Shown: one piece after another, positions 40,401 to 54,834 of the stretch | Layout of the letters: each line of letters starts with the position of its first letter | How positions within the stretch are numbered: position 1 is the stretch's first letter | NCBI GenBank assembly: GCA_004431415.1 | Contig: QPMI01000478.1 | Location: 1-64,000 of the forward strand | Source: Cyanophora paradoxa | Lineage: Eukaryota > Glaucocystophyceae > Cyanophorales > Cyanophoraceae | Reading direction: 5' to 3' | DNA: 64,000 nucleotides | The notes under the pieces: generated by a model | Databases searched by the model: none | The model's input: only the letters and a program-made list of their open reading frames with translations | Told to the model about the DNA's origin: nothing | Translations under genes and position numbers: made by a program

Positions 40401-43400
40401 GTTGATGTTGTCGAGGCTCGAATTGTATGCCCAGCGCGGCGGGCCGTCGGCGCGACAGCTGCCTGCCTTCTAGAACGCCTTGGCGCGTCGCCAGCGCTGC
40501 AGGCATCCGACTTCGCGGCACCGGTCGCGGCCCCGGCGGGCTTCGGCACTTTTGGCGCTCTCATAGTGGACGCTTCCGGGAACGTCGCTTTGCCATACAC
40601 GACATCAAGCTTGACTCCCGCGACCGAGATTACAGTTGTCTATTCCTCTGCTGTAGACGACCGGTCAGCTCCAGTGAATGGCTCCGGCATTAGCATTGCC
40701 ACACTCGGCGCCGGGTTTTCTTGCCCGCAACGCCGCGCTGTCGGCTCTGCCATCTTGTGCACACTCGTTGCCGCCAGCGGCTCCGCCCAATTCCAGGATG
40801 GAGATCTGCTTGCCGCCTCCTACGAGCCCGCGGCATCCATCGCAGAGGCCATCGTTTCCGTGAACGGCTCTTCCGCCGTTCTCAGCGCGAAGTTGGTCGC
40901 TTCGGCCCTTTCTGTTCGCGTCACACCGCGATGGAGCGCTGCACTGGCGACCGATGATCTTGTGGCTATGTCGTCTGTAGCCGCTTCGGTCGGCGTCGTA
41001 GGTCTGCTTGCCCGTCGTTCATGTTCAGTGATCGTGACTGATCGTGCGCCGCTCGCGATCGCAGACGCAACCTTGAAGTGCGACAACAGCGCCAGCATGG
41101 AGTACGGAAGCAGCATCGCCTGCTACGCTGAGCCTGTGGCGCCATCTGAGATCCTGCTGGCGGACTTCCAGGCGCCGTCACTAGTCATGGCCGCGAAATA
41201 CGTGACAATGACAGCGCTCGCACCCGCCTCGGATGGGCGCTTTGTGTTTACGCTCACCGGCCAGCGCATCACCGAGGAGAACATCGCTACAGTGGGCATC
41301 AGCTACACAGAAGCCATCGATCCGTTCGCGAGCCCCGTGCGAGGGTCGCCAATGCGCTTCTACGTCAATCGCGTCACAAGTGCCGAGGGCGCGATGAGTG
41401 TCGTCAGCGCGCGGTTCGCAAACGACGGATACGAAATCTCAATTGTATTCTCTATTGCCAGCTTGAGCAGTACCGCAACCGTGCCCGCGTCCGCTTATTT
41501 CTCGGAGGAAAGCGTTGCAGCTCTCGGGCAGTTCTCTACGTGCTCCTGGACATCAGCGAACACGCTGACGTGCCAGACTTCCGCGGACGCCACACTCCTT
41601 CCGAAGTCCGGCATCGTGGTTTCCGTGCCCATCCTTGCTGCAGATGGCTCCGGCCGCTCCTTCACTGGACCCGTTGTCATTGACGAGCCGCTCGTGCCTC
41701 TGATCCCTTCTCTGAGTGTGGATGCCGCCCCAAGCATCCCTTCGTGCCGCCCGATTATAGTGAGCGTGGTGAAGACCTTTGGCTTGTCTGTTCGTCCTGG
41801 TCGCTTCCAGTGGAGCTGCGCCGACAACGATACATGCGCCATTTCGCCGCGCGTTCAAGAGGCGATCGATGCAGCGAACGCAAACAACAGCAACCAGCTC
41901 TCCATTCCCGTTGAGGCTCCAGCGGACAAGACCTATCGCTTCGGGATCGCGATCTCAAACTTCTTCGGTGCAGTCAGTGAACAGACCATCGTATCTGTGT
42001 ACAAGGTATGCATACGCAGGCTCTAGATCTATAGCGCGAGCAGTTATGCCAGCACTGTCTTTCGTTCGATTGACATGCGCACCCTCTTTCGCACGATCAG
42101 TCTGCCGGCTTGGTAAGACATACTCCTCTTTTTTCGCCTTTCTATTCTAAATCTGATGGGCGGTTGTCAGCCTCCTTCTCTATTGATCGATGGCGGGTCA
42201 ACTGTTTACACGAGAACCACAGCCCCGACTACAATCAAGTTAGTGGTTTAAATTTCTTATGACGCATGCGTAATTCCAGCTGACGTTAACGTTGCGACAG
42301 GGCAATCGCACTCCGGACGCAATGCGAAACGGTAGGCTTATTTATATGACATTTCAACTGCTATTTGAATGCGTTGAGCACCTCTAAATACACTGTTTTA
42401 CACAGGACGATCCAGCGTTGCTTTCAGCATTGACGTCAGCCCAGCGCTCGGAAGGTACGGTCTGCTGTCCAGCTCTATTGTTAGTTCCGCGCACGTACCC
42501 GAGCTTGAATTGTAAGCCGGTTTATACGTGCAGGCATCGAAGTGCGCTGGGCCTTGCCTCCGAAGCTGCAGGCCTTGGCTCCGTCGACGGTCGACCTCAC
42601 CCGGCCTACGCTCGCCATCCCGCGGGGGACGCTGCCGCCGGGAGAGTCTTTCACCCTGACAATGACAGCCACGGACCAGAAGCAGAATCCGCCAACTAAA
42701 TCGACAATCAGCGTCGAAGTCGTCGTCCTGGAGCAGCAGCTGCAGGCCGTCATCACTGGCGGAGATCGCGTTGTTCCGCCGTTCGATCCGCTCGAACTCT
42801 CCGCGGGCTCCTCCCGCGATCCCGACTACGAGGACGGCAGCGCGGCCCCCGGAACGGCGTCGAAGCTTTCCTACACGTGGACAGCCCTTGACGCCTCCGG
42901 CAAGGCAGTCTACACGTCGCCCCGCAGCACGGACCCCTCACTCTCCGTCACTCCGTCCGATGCAGGTAAAATGCCCTAAAGCCGATTACTAGTAGTCATT
43001 AGCATTTCTCAACGTTCTTGCAGGCTTGCAGCAGGGGACTGCGTACACGCTCGTTCTCTTTGTGGAAGCGGAGCGCGCGGGGGTACTCCCGTCCTTATCT
43101 TACGCGAACGCCACGGCATCTACCGTCCTCCGCGTCGGCGCGGGCTCCACGCCCGTGGTCCAGGTCCGCGTTCTGATTCGAATTCCCTGACCAGCTGCAG
43201 ACCGGCGTTCGCGACAGATCACCAGCACGCGCCCGGCTGACACGTTGTTTGCAACCAAGTTCCCCATCCAAATCCGCTGCCAGGCGCACCAGACGGGTAA
43301 CGCCAACTCTGACCGCGACATGGTCTTCGCTTGGAGCGCGCCGAACGGCGAGCCCGAGCTGGCGAACATATCGACGCTCGCTTCGCGCTCAATCCAGGAC

Positions 43401-46296
43401 TCTAACTCCGTCTCAACTCTGTCGCTGACCGAGAAGTCGGGCATCGAGCTCAAAGCAGATCGGATCTACATCATTCGATGCTCTGCTTACACTCAAGCCG
43501 GCGGCATCGCTTTCGCTGGTGAGGCTGTTCCCATTGTTTCCAATCGAAACGCTGACGTCAACTGGTTTTCTTAAGGTTCTCAAGACGTTTCTGTTCGAAT
43601 CATTTCCGGTTCGTGGCTTCAGTCGATCGCGAAGAATCATAGGATATGCATAAGTATTCCGAGCTCACGTTAAAGCAGGCCCGAAACCAGGCGATTGTTC
43701 GGTGGATCCTCTTGCCGGCATCGCGTTGGAGACACCATTTGTCGTAACGTGCTCTGGTTGGACAACGAGCTACTCCTCCGAGGCGACGCTTCGTTATCAG
43801 CTCAAGGTGTGATCGAGACCCGCGGCCGCGCGATCTGGTGCAATTTCAGTGTGGAAGGCTGATCGTGATGTGGCGCAGATGGTTTCTTCTGGCGGCGAGC
43901 TGGTGACAATCACGCAGCCGCAGCCTCCGGCTGTGATGAGAACGTGCGTCGCTTCTTCCGTCGTGTCACTTCTGTTTAGAGCTGAACGAGCCGGCGCTTG
44001 ACCTTCTCGATCAGGACGTTGCCCGCTAACGAGGGAGGCACCGGCAACCTAACCCTCGTCATTGTTGTCGTTGATGAGTTCGGATCGGAAACCGGTGCGC
44101 ATTGGCTTCGTTCAAAGCTCGCTTATGCTGACGGAAAGTGCGCACTGCGTAGAGCACCGGACAAACGTCGCTGTGCGGAGCCAGCTTCTGGAGGCCCTGG
44201 CGGGCTCTCTTGCTGCTGGAGACGAGACGAAGACTCAGCAGCTGGCGAAGGATTCGATCGCAACGCTCCTAAAGCAGGCGGGCAGCGCGATCGCCGCGAC
44301 CGAGGGCGACGGGGACCGCGAGGGGATGATCGGCGCCACTGTCAACGCCGCCTTGATGGTCGCCAATGTAATGAACAAGGGTGCGCTAGATCTAGAGCTG
44401 CGCGCAGCGCCTGCGGACGCTCTACGACGAGATCGCTGATCTATAGCTTCTCTCGCAGCCTTCGCCACATCCAAGGACCCCACCGTGGCGCTGACGAAGA
44501 TCGATGATGCCGACGGGACCATTCAATCGCTCCTAGCCCCGCTCATCAAGGCGGTTAAGAAGATTACGAGCTCAAACGACACCACAAAGGGCGAGGTAGG
44601 TTGAAATATTAAATACCTCTCAAATTAGGGGGCGTCGGACGTTCGCCGGGTCGCGATCGGGCGTCTGAGCGCGTGCGTGCGGTCGCAGATTTTCCAGACG
44701 ATGTCCGCTGTGTCAGTTCTCGCCGAAGTTGTTGTCCGGTGAGCGATACCAGAACTGAAATGATGGGAGGGCTTGAAGTTTTTACCGGTGCACGTGCCTT
44801 TCCTACAGGACCTCGACTCAGGACGTCCAGGCACAACTAGCGGAGCTGCTGAGAATTCTCGTCGACACGCTTCACGACTGCACGTATCTGGACGAGGCCA
44901 AAGGCATGATTATGAAAACTACGGACGCGTTTGTCGGGTGAGTAAATAATCTGCGATGTTGACGCTCTCCTGCGCTTGCACTGCAATTTACTCACTGTTT
45001 TATCAGATCCCCTGACTGGACCCGGTTGTCGGGCATCGTCCAAGGCATCCTGGATCGCTTCATTGAACGCGCGCTCTCGTGCACCGCGTGCGGCACGGGC
45101 GATGAGATGGCGAGCTCGAAGCGAATCACGCTCGTCTTTGGCCGCGTCTGCTTCTCCACGGCTTCAGCGTCCAACACCATGGCCATCAATACGAATGGCG
45201 AAGGCGGGCAGGTTTCCATTCCTTCGGAGCTTCAGGCGCTGGCCCAGAAGACCTTGGGGAAGACCACAGACGGCTTGCCTTTCAAGTTCTCGACGTTCAA
45301 GGTCCGCATAACTTTATATTCCGACTTCGTGCCCGGGTGTTGACTCCGCACCAGCGCAATCCGTTTGAGGACTCTATCAACGTTAACAGTTCGGCTTCAT
45401 AGTGCGTTCCGAATGAAAAAAATATAATTTCTTATACGTTGTGTCCTCTAATGCTCCATCAGCAACATGTCGCGTCGCGCTGGGGTCGTCGACATGGAAA
45501 TTCCCGGATTTCCCGTCTCCGGCCTTTCCGAGCGCATCCGCTTCCGCTTCCTGCTCTCGAACGGGTCCGCTCTTGATTATATGTATATCAACATATAAAT
45601 CTTATGTCACCATTTGCATTCTCCGCGCGTTCTTTGACGCCGTCTGCGCAGCACCGCGCCTGAGCTCCCCTTGGACCTTGTATTCTTCAACAAGACTGCC
45701 GGAACGTGGCAGCGGTGCTCCAACGTCACTATCGAGATTCGGGGCACTGCGTACTACGGAATCGGCTCGTGCGACCACCTAACGCCCTTCGTGCGCACAC
45801 ACCACGCGCGATCCTGTATCGACTTGCCACAGAATGCTCACATCGGATTCCTTGCGAAAACGCGCAGACCGTCGGCGCGCCGCCTGCCGGGACCGACGTC
45901 CTGCAGGCCCCGATCCGCGGCGAAATTGTCGCCTCGTCGCAGAATTCCGAGATTCCTGCCAGCAGCAGCGTGAACCTCGGCGCGGCGATCGCTGTCCCGG
46001 TCGTGCTCGGCATGCTCGCCATCGTCGCCGTGTCGGTCTTCGTCGTGTATCGCCACATCAAGAAGCGCGTGCACATGGTTCCGCCGGGAGGCTTCGTCCC
46101 CGTCGTCCCTGGCGCCGCGGAGGGCTGGAGACAGCGCGCGCTTTCGCCCCGCGGCGGGGCTCCGGTGGGTGCTTACGCCGTCGAACCGGATATCGAGGGC
46201 GGCCATGCGTACGGACGCGGCTCAACGGCAGCTCTGTCGGGGCCGTATGCCGCCCCGCAGCAAGCCCGCCGTCAACCCCTGCATATTGTCGTCTAA
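10440..46296 (+). CDS. Giant multi-exon surface protein: Ig-like repeat array, REJ region, GAIN/GPS, single transmembrane helix
   Basis: A gene of about 36 kb has introns mostly of the form GTGCGC or GTGAG to GCGCAG. A hydrophobic secretion-signal-like stretch (PALLAVALVLLAAG) lies at 10458-10520, but no convincing Met or first exon was found and exons between 10.4 and 12.4 kb are tentative. From about 12.49 to 41.4 kb it encodes roughly 60 diverged copies of an Ig-like/cadherin-like module of about 100 residues. A REJ-like region (about 42.5-44.1 kb), a helical then beta GAIN-like region (44.1-45.7 kb) and a GPS motif ending CDHLTPF (to 45790) follow. After an intron at 45791-45867 comes one transmembrane helix and a tail rich in Gly, Pro and Arg ending LHIVV. 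REJ plus GPS is known from polycystin-1 and sea-urchin egg-jelly receptors, but here no channel or LH2/PLAT module follows. The product could approach 9000 residues if all exons join, which is inference. The role is probably adhesion or recognition. Confidence 0.78.
10458..10520 (+). other. Candidate signal peptide of the giant surface protein
   Basis: One frame reads a compact hydrophobic run followed by small residues and a possible signal-peptidase site (AAGSPVQA, then TG). A secreted or type I membrane protein with extracellular Ig-like repeats needs such a signal. No in-frame Met lies close upstream (the nearest is more than 80 codons away), so an upstream exon would have to supply the start. 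Its splice to the exon near 10758 was not phase-resolved. Confidence 0.35.
12418..12476 (+). repeat. In-frame 36-nt duplication in the first Ig-like exons
   Basis: CAACAGCAGACCGCTTGAG with the next four bases occurs at 12418-12440 and again at 12454-12476, a period of exactly 36 nt. In the coding frame this repeats NSRPLEI twelve residues later. It keeps the reading frame and looks recent. Confidence 0.8.
12490..41380 (+). repeat. Array of about 60 diverged Ig-like protein repeats
   Basis: Each module starts with a short beta-strand signature Cys-x3-Arg-x-x-x-Gly-x4-Cys-x-(I/L), continues with Gly-Ser-x2-L-x3-Asp-(F/V/L) and a Thr/Ser-rich stretch, and ends with a Val-rich strand leading to the next Cys. 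Clear starts lie near 12.50, 12.95, 13.40, 14.25, 14.74, 15.13, 15.39, 15.96, 16.24, 16.77, 17.17, 17.57, 17.82, 18.24, 18.59, 19.04, 19.44, 19.85, 20.16, 21.11, 21.89, 22.73, 24.60, 26.98, 27.97, 28.37, 28.85, 29.23, 29.60, 29.93, 30.30, 30.59, 30.86, 31.21, 31.58, 32.01, 32.29, 32.61, 33.07, 33.45, 33.75, 34.07, 34.43, 34.93, 35.31, 35.73, 36.16, 36.54, 36.88, 37.17, 37.48, 37.76, 38.12, 38.48, 38.78, 39.09, 39.39, 39.84, 40.13, 40.42, 40.71 and 41.07 kb. A few (13.40, 37.48) lack the cysteines. Copies between 22 and 28 kb are the most diverged. The conserved Cys pair suggests one disulfide per module. Confidence 0.8.
28370..34310 (+). repeat. Four-domain higher-order repeat inside the Ig-like array
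   Basis: Four module types recur in fixed order with a period of about 1.3-1.5 kb. Type A (RVAVGDKITCTL-like) is at 29.23, 30.59, 32.01 and 33.45 kb. Type B (PGTRVAFG..., later LNKTDC) is at 29.60, 30.86, 32.29 and 33.75. Type C (FKYGxITC-like) is at 28.37, 29.93, 31.21, 32.61 and 34.07. Type D (PALDFS-x2-C, later FTC and a Trp-Ala/Lys-Gly segment) is at 28.85, 30.30, 31.58 and 33.07. Introns recur at matching places. The simplest reading is duplication of a four-module block of about 1.4 kb. Confidence 0.75.
41700..44600 (+). other. REJ-like region of the giant protein
   Basis: After the Ig-like array the pattern changes. An exon at about 42536-42965 carries LSAGSSRDPDYED followed by LSYTW, which resembles the REJ/PKD motif of Gly-Ser-Ser-x-Asp-Pro then a Tyr-Trp strand. 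The next exon (about 43024) has YTLVLFVEAE. An exon at about 43680-43809 has TPFVVTCSGWTTSYSS, a Cys-Ser-Gly-Trp signature also found in the right-edge gene. Exons at about 44110-44390 and 44455-44595 are helical (SQLLEALAGSLAAGDE), typical of the segment between REJ and GPS. The family assignment is from remembered motif patterns, not a profile search. Confidence 0.65.
44810..45790 (+). other. GAIN-like domain ending in a GPS autoproteolysis motif
   Basis: Exons at about 44810-44939 (LAELLRILVDTLHDC), 45007-45303, about 45470-45570 and about 45655-45790 lead into GTWQRCSNVTIEIRG, then GSCDHLTPF. The Trp, the two Cys and the His-Leu-Thr tripeptide are the hallmarks of the GPS site, where adhesion receptors and polycystin-1 cleave themselves between Leu and Thr. 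Here that scissile bond falls at about 45781/45782. The intron 45791-45867 follows directly after the Phe codon. Confidence 0.7.
45868..46296 (+). other. Last exon of the giant gene: transmembrane helix and cytoplasmic tail
   Basis: After the GPS the exon encodes about 35 mostly polar residues. It then encodes one hydrophobic helix (LGAAIAVPVVLGMLAIVA to VFVVY, roughly 45976-46050), the basic stop-transfer RHIKKR, and a tail of about 75 residues rich in Gly, Pro, Ala and Arg ending in a TAA at 46294-46296. No further membrane spans, kinase, PLAT or channel domain follow before the convergent RtcB gene. Confidence 0.85.
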
Positions 46297-47172
46297 GGAT
46301 TTCCGTCCTATCGGATCATGTATATTCTGTAGTCAAGATCAGGTAGAACTAAAACCATTATTGTTCTTTCTTTCGACTTTCGTTTTGCTTCCATGGTATT
46401 AATATTCGAGTCTTGCCTGTTTGGCGACACGCCACGTATATTTCGAATTCTGCCTAGAATGTAGGACCCGTGTATACGTACGAATAAACATATTTTGATC
46501 AAGCTATATAGATAGAATTGTCGTTTCATGATCACCAGCGCGTGCGCTGCGTGCACAGACTTCGGCTTTTTCACGATATATAGTACTACGATAGCGGCTT
46601 TTTCCTCCGGCTTTCTGCTTTTAATTTCCGATCCTCTGCCGTCCTTCGCCACGGTGGACCATGAATATGTACGAATTAAACATGTGAGTTGGCAAAGAGC
46701 GAAAGAACACCCAGGTCTCAGAATAATCGAGAGGGGGATACAGAGTGCACTTGTATGTTCTCTGGGATAAATATTGAAGATTCATGCAAGAACGGACCTG
46801 CTACATGCAGCTTGACCATGTCACCCGTGGTTTTGCTGCCGCTTCGAAGAGGCATGCGAAACTTCGAAGGGGCGCAATTCCAAATGATGCGAAGGTACGA
46901 AGTGCGATATCGATCATGCTCAGACTCAGTCATGCGAAAATGCTAAGGGGAGCAGATTATTGTTTCATACAAGGCCATCAGATAGACCCTGGCCCCCGAC
47001 CCCCTGAGGGCCCCCGGCCGTGGCAGGGCTAGCGAATCGCTGCGCTACGTTACGCACTTCGAATTCAAAGCACATTTACAGTACAGTCATCAAAAGCTTT
47101 TACTTGCTCTCTAGAGCCTCGAGCTCGAACGCGTTTACTTGCAGAATTGAAAACTTTGCTAGCTAGCTATAG
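46297..47172. other. Intergenic region between convergent genes
   Basis: This AT-richer DNA separates the 3' ends of the giant gene (+) and RtcB (-). It contains GAATAAACA at about 46481, a possible polyadenylation signal for the plus-strand gene. I see no gene, RNA or mobile element here. Confidence 0.55.
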
Positions 47173-51994
<4,822 letters not shown>

Positions 51995-52048
51995 CGCTCG
52001 TCTTTTTTTCGAGGGGGCTGTCCGCGAGGCGGGTACACGGCAGAAGCG
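51995..52048. promoter_or_regulatory. 54-bp divergent intergenic segment between RtcB and the dehydrogenase
   Basis: Only 54 bases separate the start codon of RtcB (minus strand, 51994) from that of the dehydrogenase (plus strand, 52049). The segment includes a T7 run and GC-rich flanks. No TATA box is visible. If both starts are right, the 5' UTRs and core promoters must be very short, overlap each other, or extend into the neighbouring first exon. Confidence 0.5.
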
Positions 52049-53956
52049 ATGTCGGCGCTCTGGGACGCCTCCGGCATTTCTCCTGCCGCTGCAGGGACGT
52101 TCAGTCGAATTGCAGCGGCGGTGTGCGCCTTCCTGCTGCTGGCGACGCTGCTCCTAAGGAGCTCGAGGCGGTCTCGGAGAGCAGCGGCCTGCGACAGCCA
52201 CTGCGTCTTCGTCACAGGTGCAAGCGCTCTCAGCGTCGCTTCATCCTGCGACGACCCGCTTGCTGGCGGCGCCCTGCGGCTAGCGTCACATGGCGGGAGC
52301 GGGCGCTGACGCGTCCGGCTTTCTGGCGGCGCGGCGCCCTGCGGCTAGCGTCATATGGCGGGAGCGGGCGCTGACGCGTTTTGCCCCCGCGTACGCGCCC
52401 CGCAGGATGCTCTTCTGGCATCGGGCAAGCGATAGCGGTGTCGCTGGACGCCGCTGGCTGCAAGGTCATCGCTGGCGTGCGGCGGGCGGAGGACGGGCAG
52501 CGGCTGCAGGACGCATGTCGCTCATTAAAGTGTGAGCGCCGCGGCCTCGTCTGCGCCTCTCCGCAGCGCCCGACGGCCGGCCGGCAGACGTGATCGTCGA
52601 CGTGGCGAACCTGGATCTCGTGCGGCGGCTTCCCGAGGCGATCGCCGGAATGGTCGGAGACAGCCGCCTGTCTCTCGTGAACAACGCGGGTGCCCGCGAC
52701 GCTTGCCCGAGTGCGATCAATTTTCCCGCGGGCCGGTCCGACGAGCGCGCGCCCGCAGGCGTGATGATGCAGGGGCCGCTGGAGAGCACTGCCATCGAGG
52801 AAATGAAGCGCCTCTTTGACGTCAACGTCTTCGGCGTCTGCGCGGTCTCGCAGGCGCTCCTACCAACCATCCGGCGGACCCGCGGGCGCCTCGTCATCAT
52901 CGGTGCGCCTCGCAGGCCCTCCCGCGCGCGCCGCTCTCTCGATCTAACGGAGCCCGCGCGCAGGCTCCATCTGCGGGTTCGGCGCGCTACCCTTCTGGGG
53001 GGCGTACAGCGCCAGCAAGTTCGCGGTCGAGGGCATCGGTGCGGTACCCCGGCCTCCCTCGGCTCCGTACCCCCCTTAGCCCCTTTCTCCCGCAGCGGAT
53101 AGCCTGCGGAGGGAGCTTCGACCGCTCGGCGTCCCCGTGTCCCTGATTCAGGTCTACCCCTCTTCTCTCCCCCCCCCCCCCCCCCCCTCTTCGGTCCAGC
53201 GATCGAGAGCTGACGCCAAGCAGGCGGGCGCCGTCCGGACGCCCATGATCGGGGAAAAGGTCAGCTCAGCTGAACTCTCCGCTCGCTCGCTGATCAAATT
53301 TGAATTTGATCCGGATCAAATCTTCGAAGGTTGCGGGCGGGGAGTGGGCGGCGCTGGCGGAGCGGGCCCCCGCGTACGCGGCGGGGCTGGAGGGCTTCCG
53401 CCGCTTCTTCCTGGGCCTCCAGGGGGGCGCCTGCGAGCCGGCCCAGGCGAGCCCGTACCCCCCCACCGCCCCCCGTTTCTAGAGCCTGCCCGGCTTCTGG
53501 CCTTGTCGCATATGGGCGCTGGCCGAAGCCCTAGGGTCCCTTGGCCTTGCCTCGAGGCAAGAAGCCTCCACCGCGTCCCGCCCCTGCGCTGGGGCGCCCG
53601 CGCCGGCGCAGGTGCCTCGAGCGCGGGCGCCCTGCCCCGCCCTGGCCCGGCCTGGAGGGGAACCTTTAGAACCCGCCCTGGCCCAGCCTCTGGGTTTAGA
53701 ACCTTTAGAACCTCTGGCTGACTGCCGCGCCGCGCCGCGCCCCGCTCCCGCGCTGACCGCCTGCGCAGGTCGCGGACGCGGTGGCGGAGGCCCTCCTCTG
53801 CGCCGGCCAGCCCCGGGCCCGGTGCGCCCTGCCCCGCCCCGCCCCGCCCAGCTAGCTTGGCGTGGCTGTTGGCTGCTTGGCTTGCGTAGCACAGTATCCA
53901 CCTCGCCCTAAGCCTCCCCCCCCCCCCCCCCCGCCTCCCACACTCCCTCCGCCCAT

Positions 53957-53988
<32 letters not shown>

Positions 53989-54118
53989 CTCCCAAGCCCT
54001 CCTAAGCCTCCGCTCGGGCAGGTACCTTGTGGGAAGGGACGCGGGGCGGCTGCGGGCGCTCCACGCGTGGCTCGGCGACGCCGCCCTCGACCGCGTCTAC
54101 GAGCTCGCCCTCCGCTAG
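52049..54118 (+). CDS. Membrane-anchored short-chain dehydrogenase/reductase (retinol/steroid dehydrogenase-like)
   Basis: SDR enzymes oxidise alcohols or reduce ketones with NAD(P). Exon 1 (52049-52217) encodes an N-terminal hydrophobic anchor, IAAAVCAFLLLATLLL, followed by basic residues and CVFVTG. Exon 2 from 52406 completes the Rossmann motif TGCSSGIGQA. Then come the ADV-IVDVANLD segment, LVNNAG (about 52674-52690), FDVNVFGVCAVSQALLP, the catalytic GAYSASKFAVEG with Tyr and Lys (about 53001), DSLRRELRPLGVPVSLIQ, GAVRTPMIG, a helical exon from 53331 (AYAAGLEGFRRFF), and a last exon ending DRVYELALR with TAG at 54116-54118. The order fits the RDH/11-beta-HSD/BDH branch. The anchor suggests an endoplasmic reticulum or plastid-envelope location. 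Introns are C-rich with some GC donors (for example after EPAQ). The exact join between exons 2 and 3 near 52515-52570 is unresolved. Confidence 0.88.
52245..52382 (+). repeat. Tandem duplication inside dehydrogenase intron 1
   Basis: A block reading CTGGCGGCG..CGCCCTGCGGCTAGCG, then a TCA(C/T)ATGGCGGGAGCGGG core and GCGCTGACGCGT, occurs twice in tandem within the intron, at about 52263-52315 and 52322-52379. The first base difference turns CACATGG into CATATGG. It is non-coding and of recent origin. Confidence 0.8.
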
Positions 54119-54191
54119 GAATCGAATTCGATCGAATTTGATCCCGGGCGCCCCGTAGCTATGACAGGCGAGCTCGTAGATCGAATCGTAG

Positions 54192-54233
54192 GACGCCGCC
54201 TTCGACCGCGTCTACCGGCTCGCCCTCCGCTAG
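54192..54233 (+). repeat. Copy of the dehydrogenase terminal exon, including its stop codon
   Basis: Bases 54192-54233 repeat 54077-54118 with three differences over 42 bases. The copy keeps the frame and stop (DAAFDRVYRLALR versus DAALDRVYELALR) and is preceded directly by TAG, a usable splice acceptor. It could be an alternative last exon or a duplication fossil in the 3' flank. Confidence 0.8.
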
Positions 54234-54239
54234 CTAGAG

Positions 54240-54834
54240 CTCGCGGCCGCTAGCGGCTCCCGGGGGCCCCCCGGGATAGCAGCCCGGCAGTCCTCGGCCA
54301 GGCAGCAGTCTCTCGGGCCGGGCTTCGGTCCTCCGCCCCTTACTAGTTATTTTAATTCGCTCATCAAGCTTCGATTATTCCGCTCTAATCTCGTTTCCTG
54401 TCGCTGCACAGTTTGCGTCAGTTTGCGTCTCGCTTTCAATCTTTGCAGTTCCCATGCACACTTGAATATCCGTTTTCACATCCAACGTACAGTACAGTCT
54501 CCCGGCTTTCACGCAGTTGTTTTGGGGTTGTCTAGTCCTGTAGTTTGCAATTGCTGCAGTCGTTCTTTTCTTTTTCATTGCAGGCTTTGAATTCAGCTTC
54601 AGGCTAATTTAATTCGAGAGTACTAGTCATGGGCCCTGGCCATGGGTGGCCAACTCATGCACTCTGGCCAAGTTGATGTCTCCCGTTAGTTTCCCAGGCA
54701 CTAATCTCGAAGGACTACCGCCATAGTTCGCTGAACACGCTTGTTCTGTTCTCTTTCAATTTCAACGATCTCTTACAAATAGGTTACTCCTTGCGCGGGC
54801 CGACAGCGGCGCCGCGGCCCGCGCGCTGCGCCCG
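54240..54834. other. Intergenic region with no supported gene
   Basis: AT-richer DNA lies between the dehydrogenase 3' end and the 3' end of the weak minus-strand gene. I see only short incidental frames and T-rich stretches around 54340-54600. No RNA gene or mobile element was recognised. Confidence 0.5.

Noticed and set aside
10440-46296. The giant gene as a decayed pseudogene, because no frame stays open for long
   Set aside because: Breaks coincide with GTGCGC/GTGAG donors and GCGCAG acceptors, module signatures continue in phase across them, and exons up to about 2.2 kb (39855-42026) remain open.
45868-46296. A polycystin channel or 7-span adhesion receptor C-terminus
   Set aside because: Only one hydrophobic segment is present before the stop, and the convergent RtcB gene follows within 900 bp.
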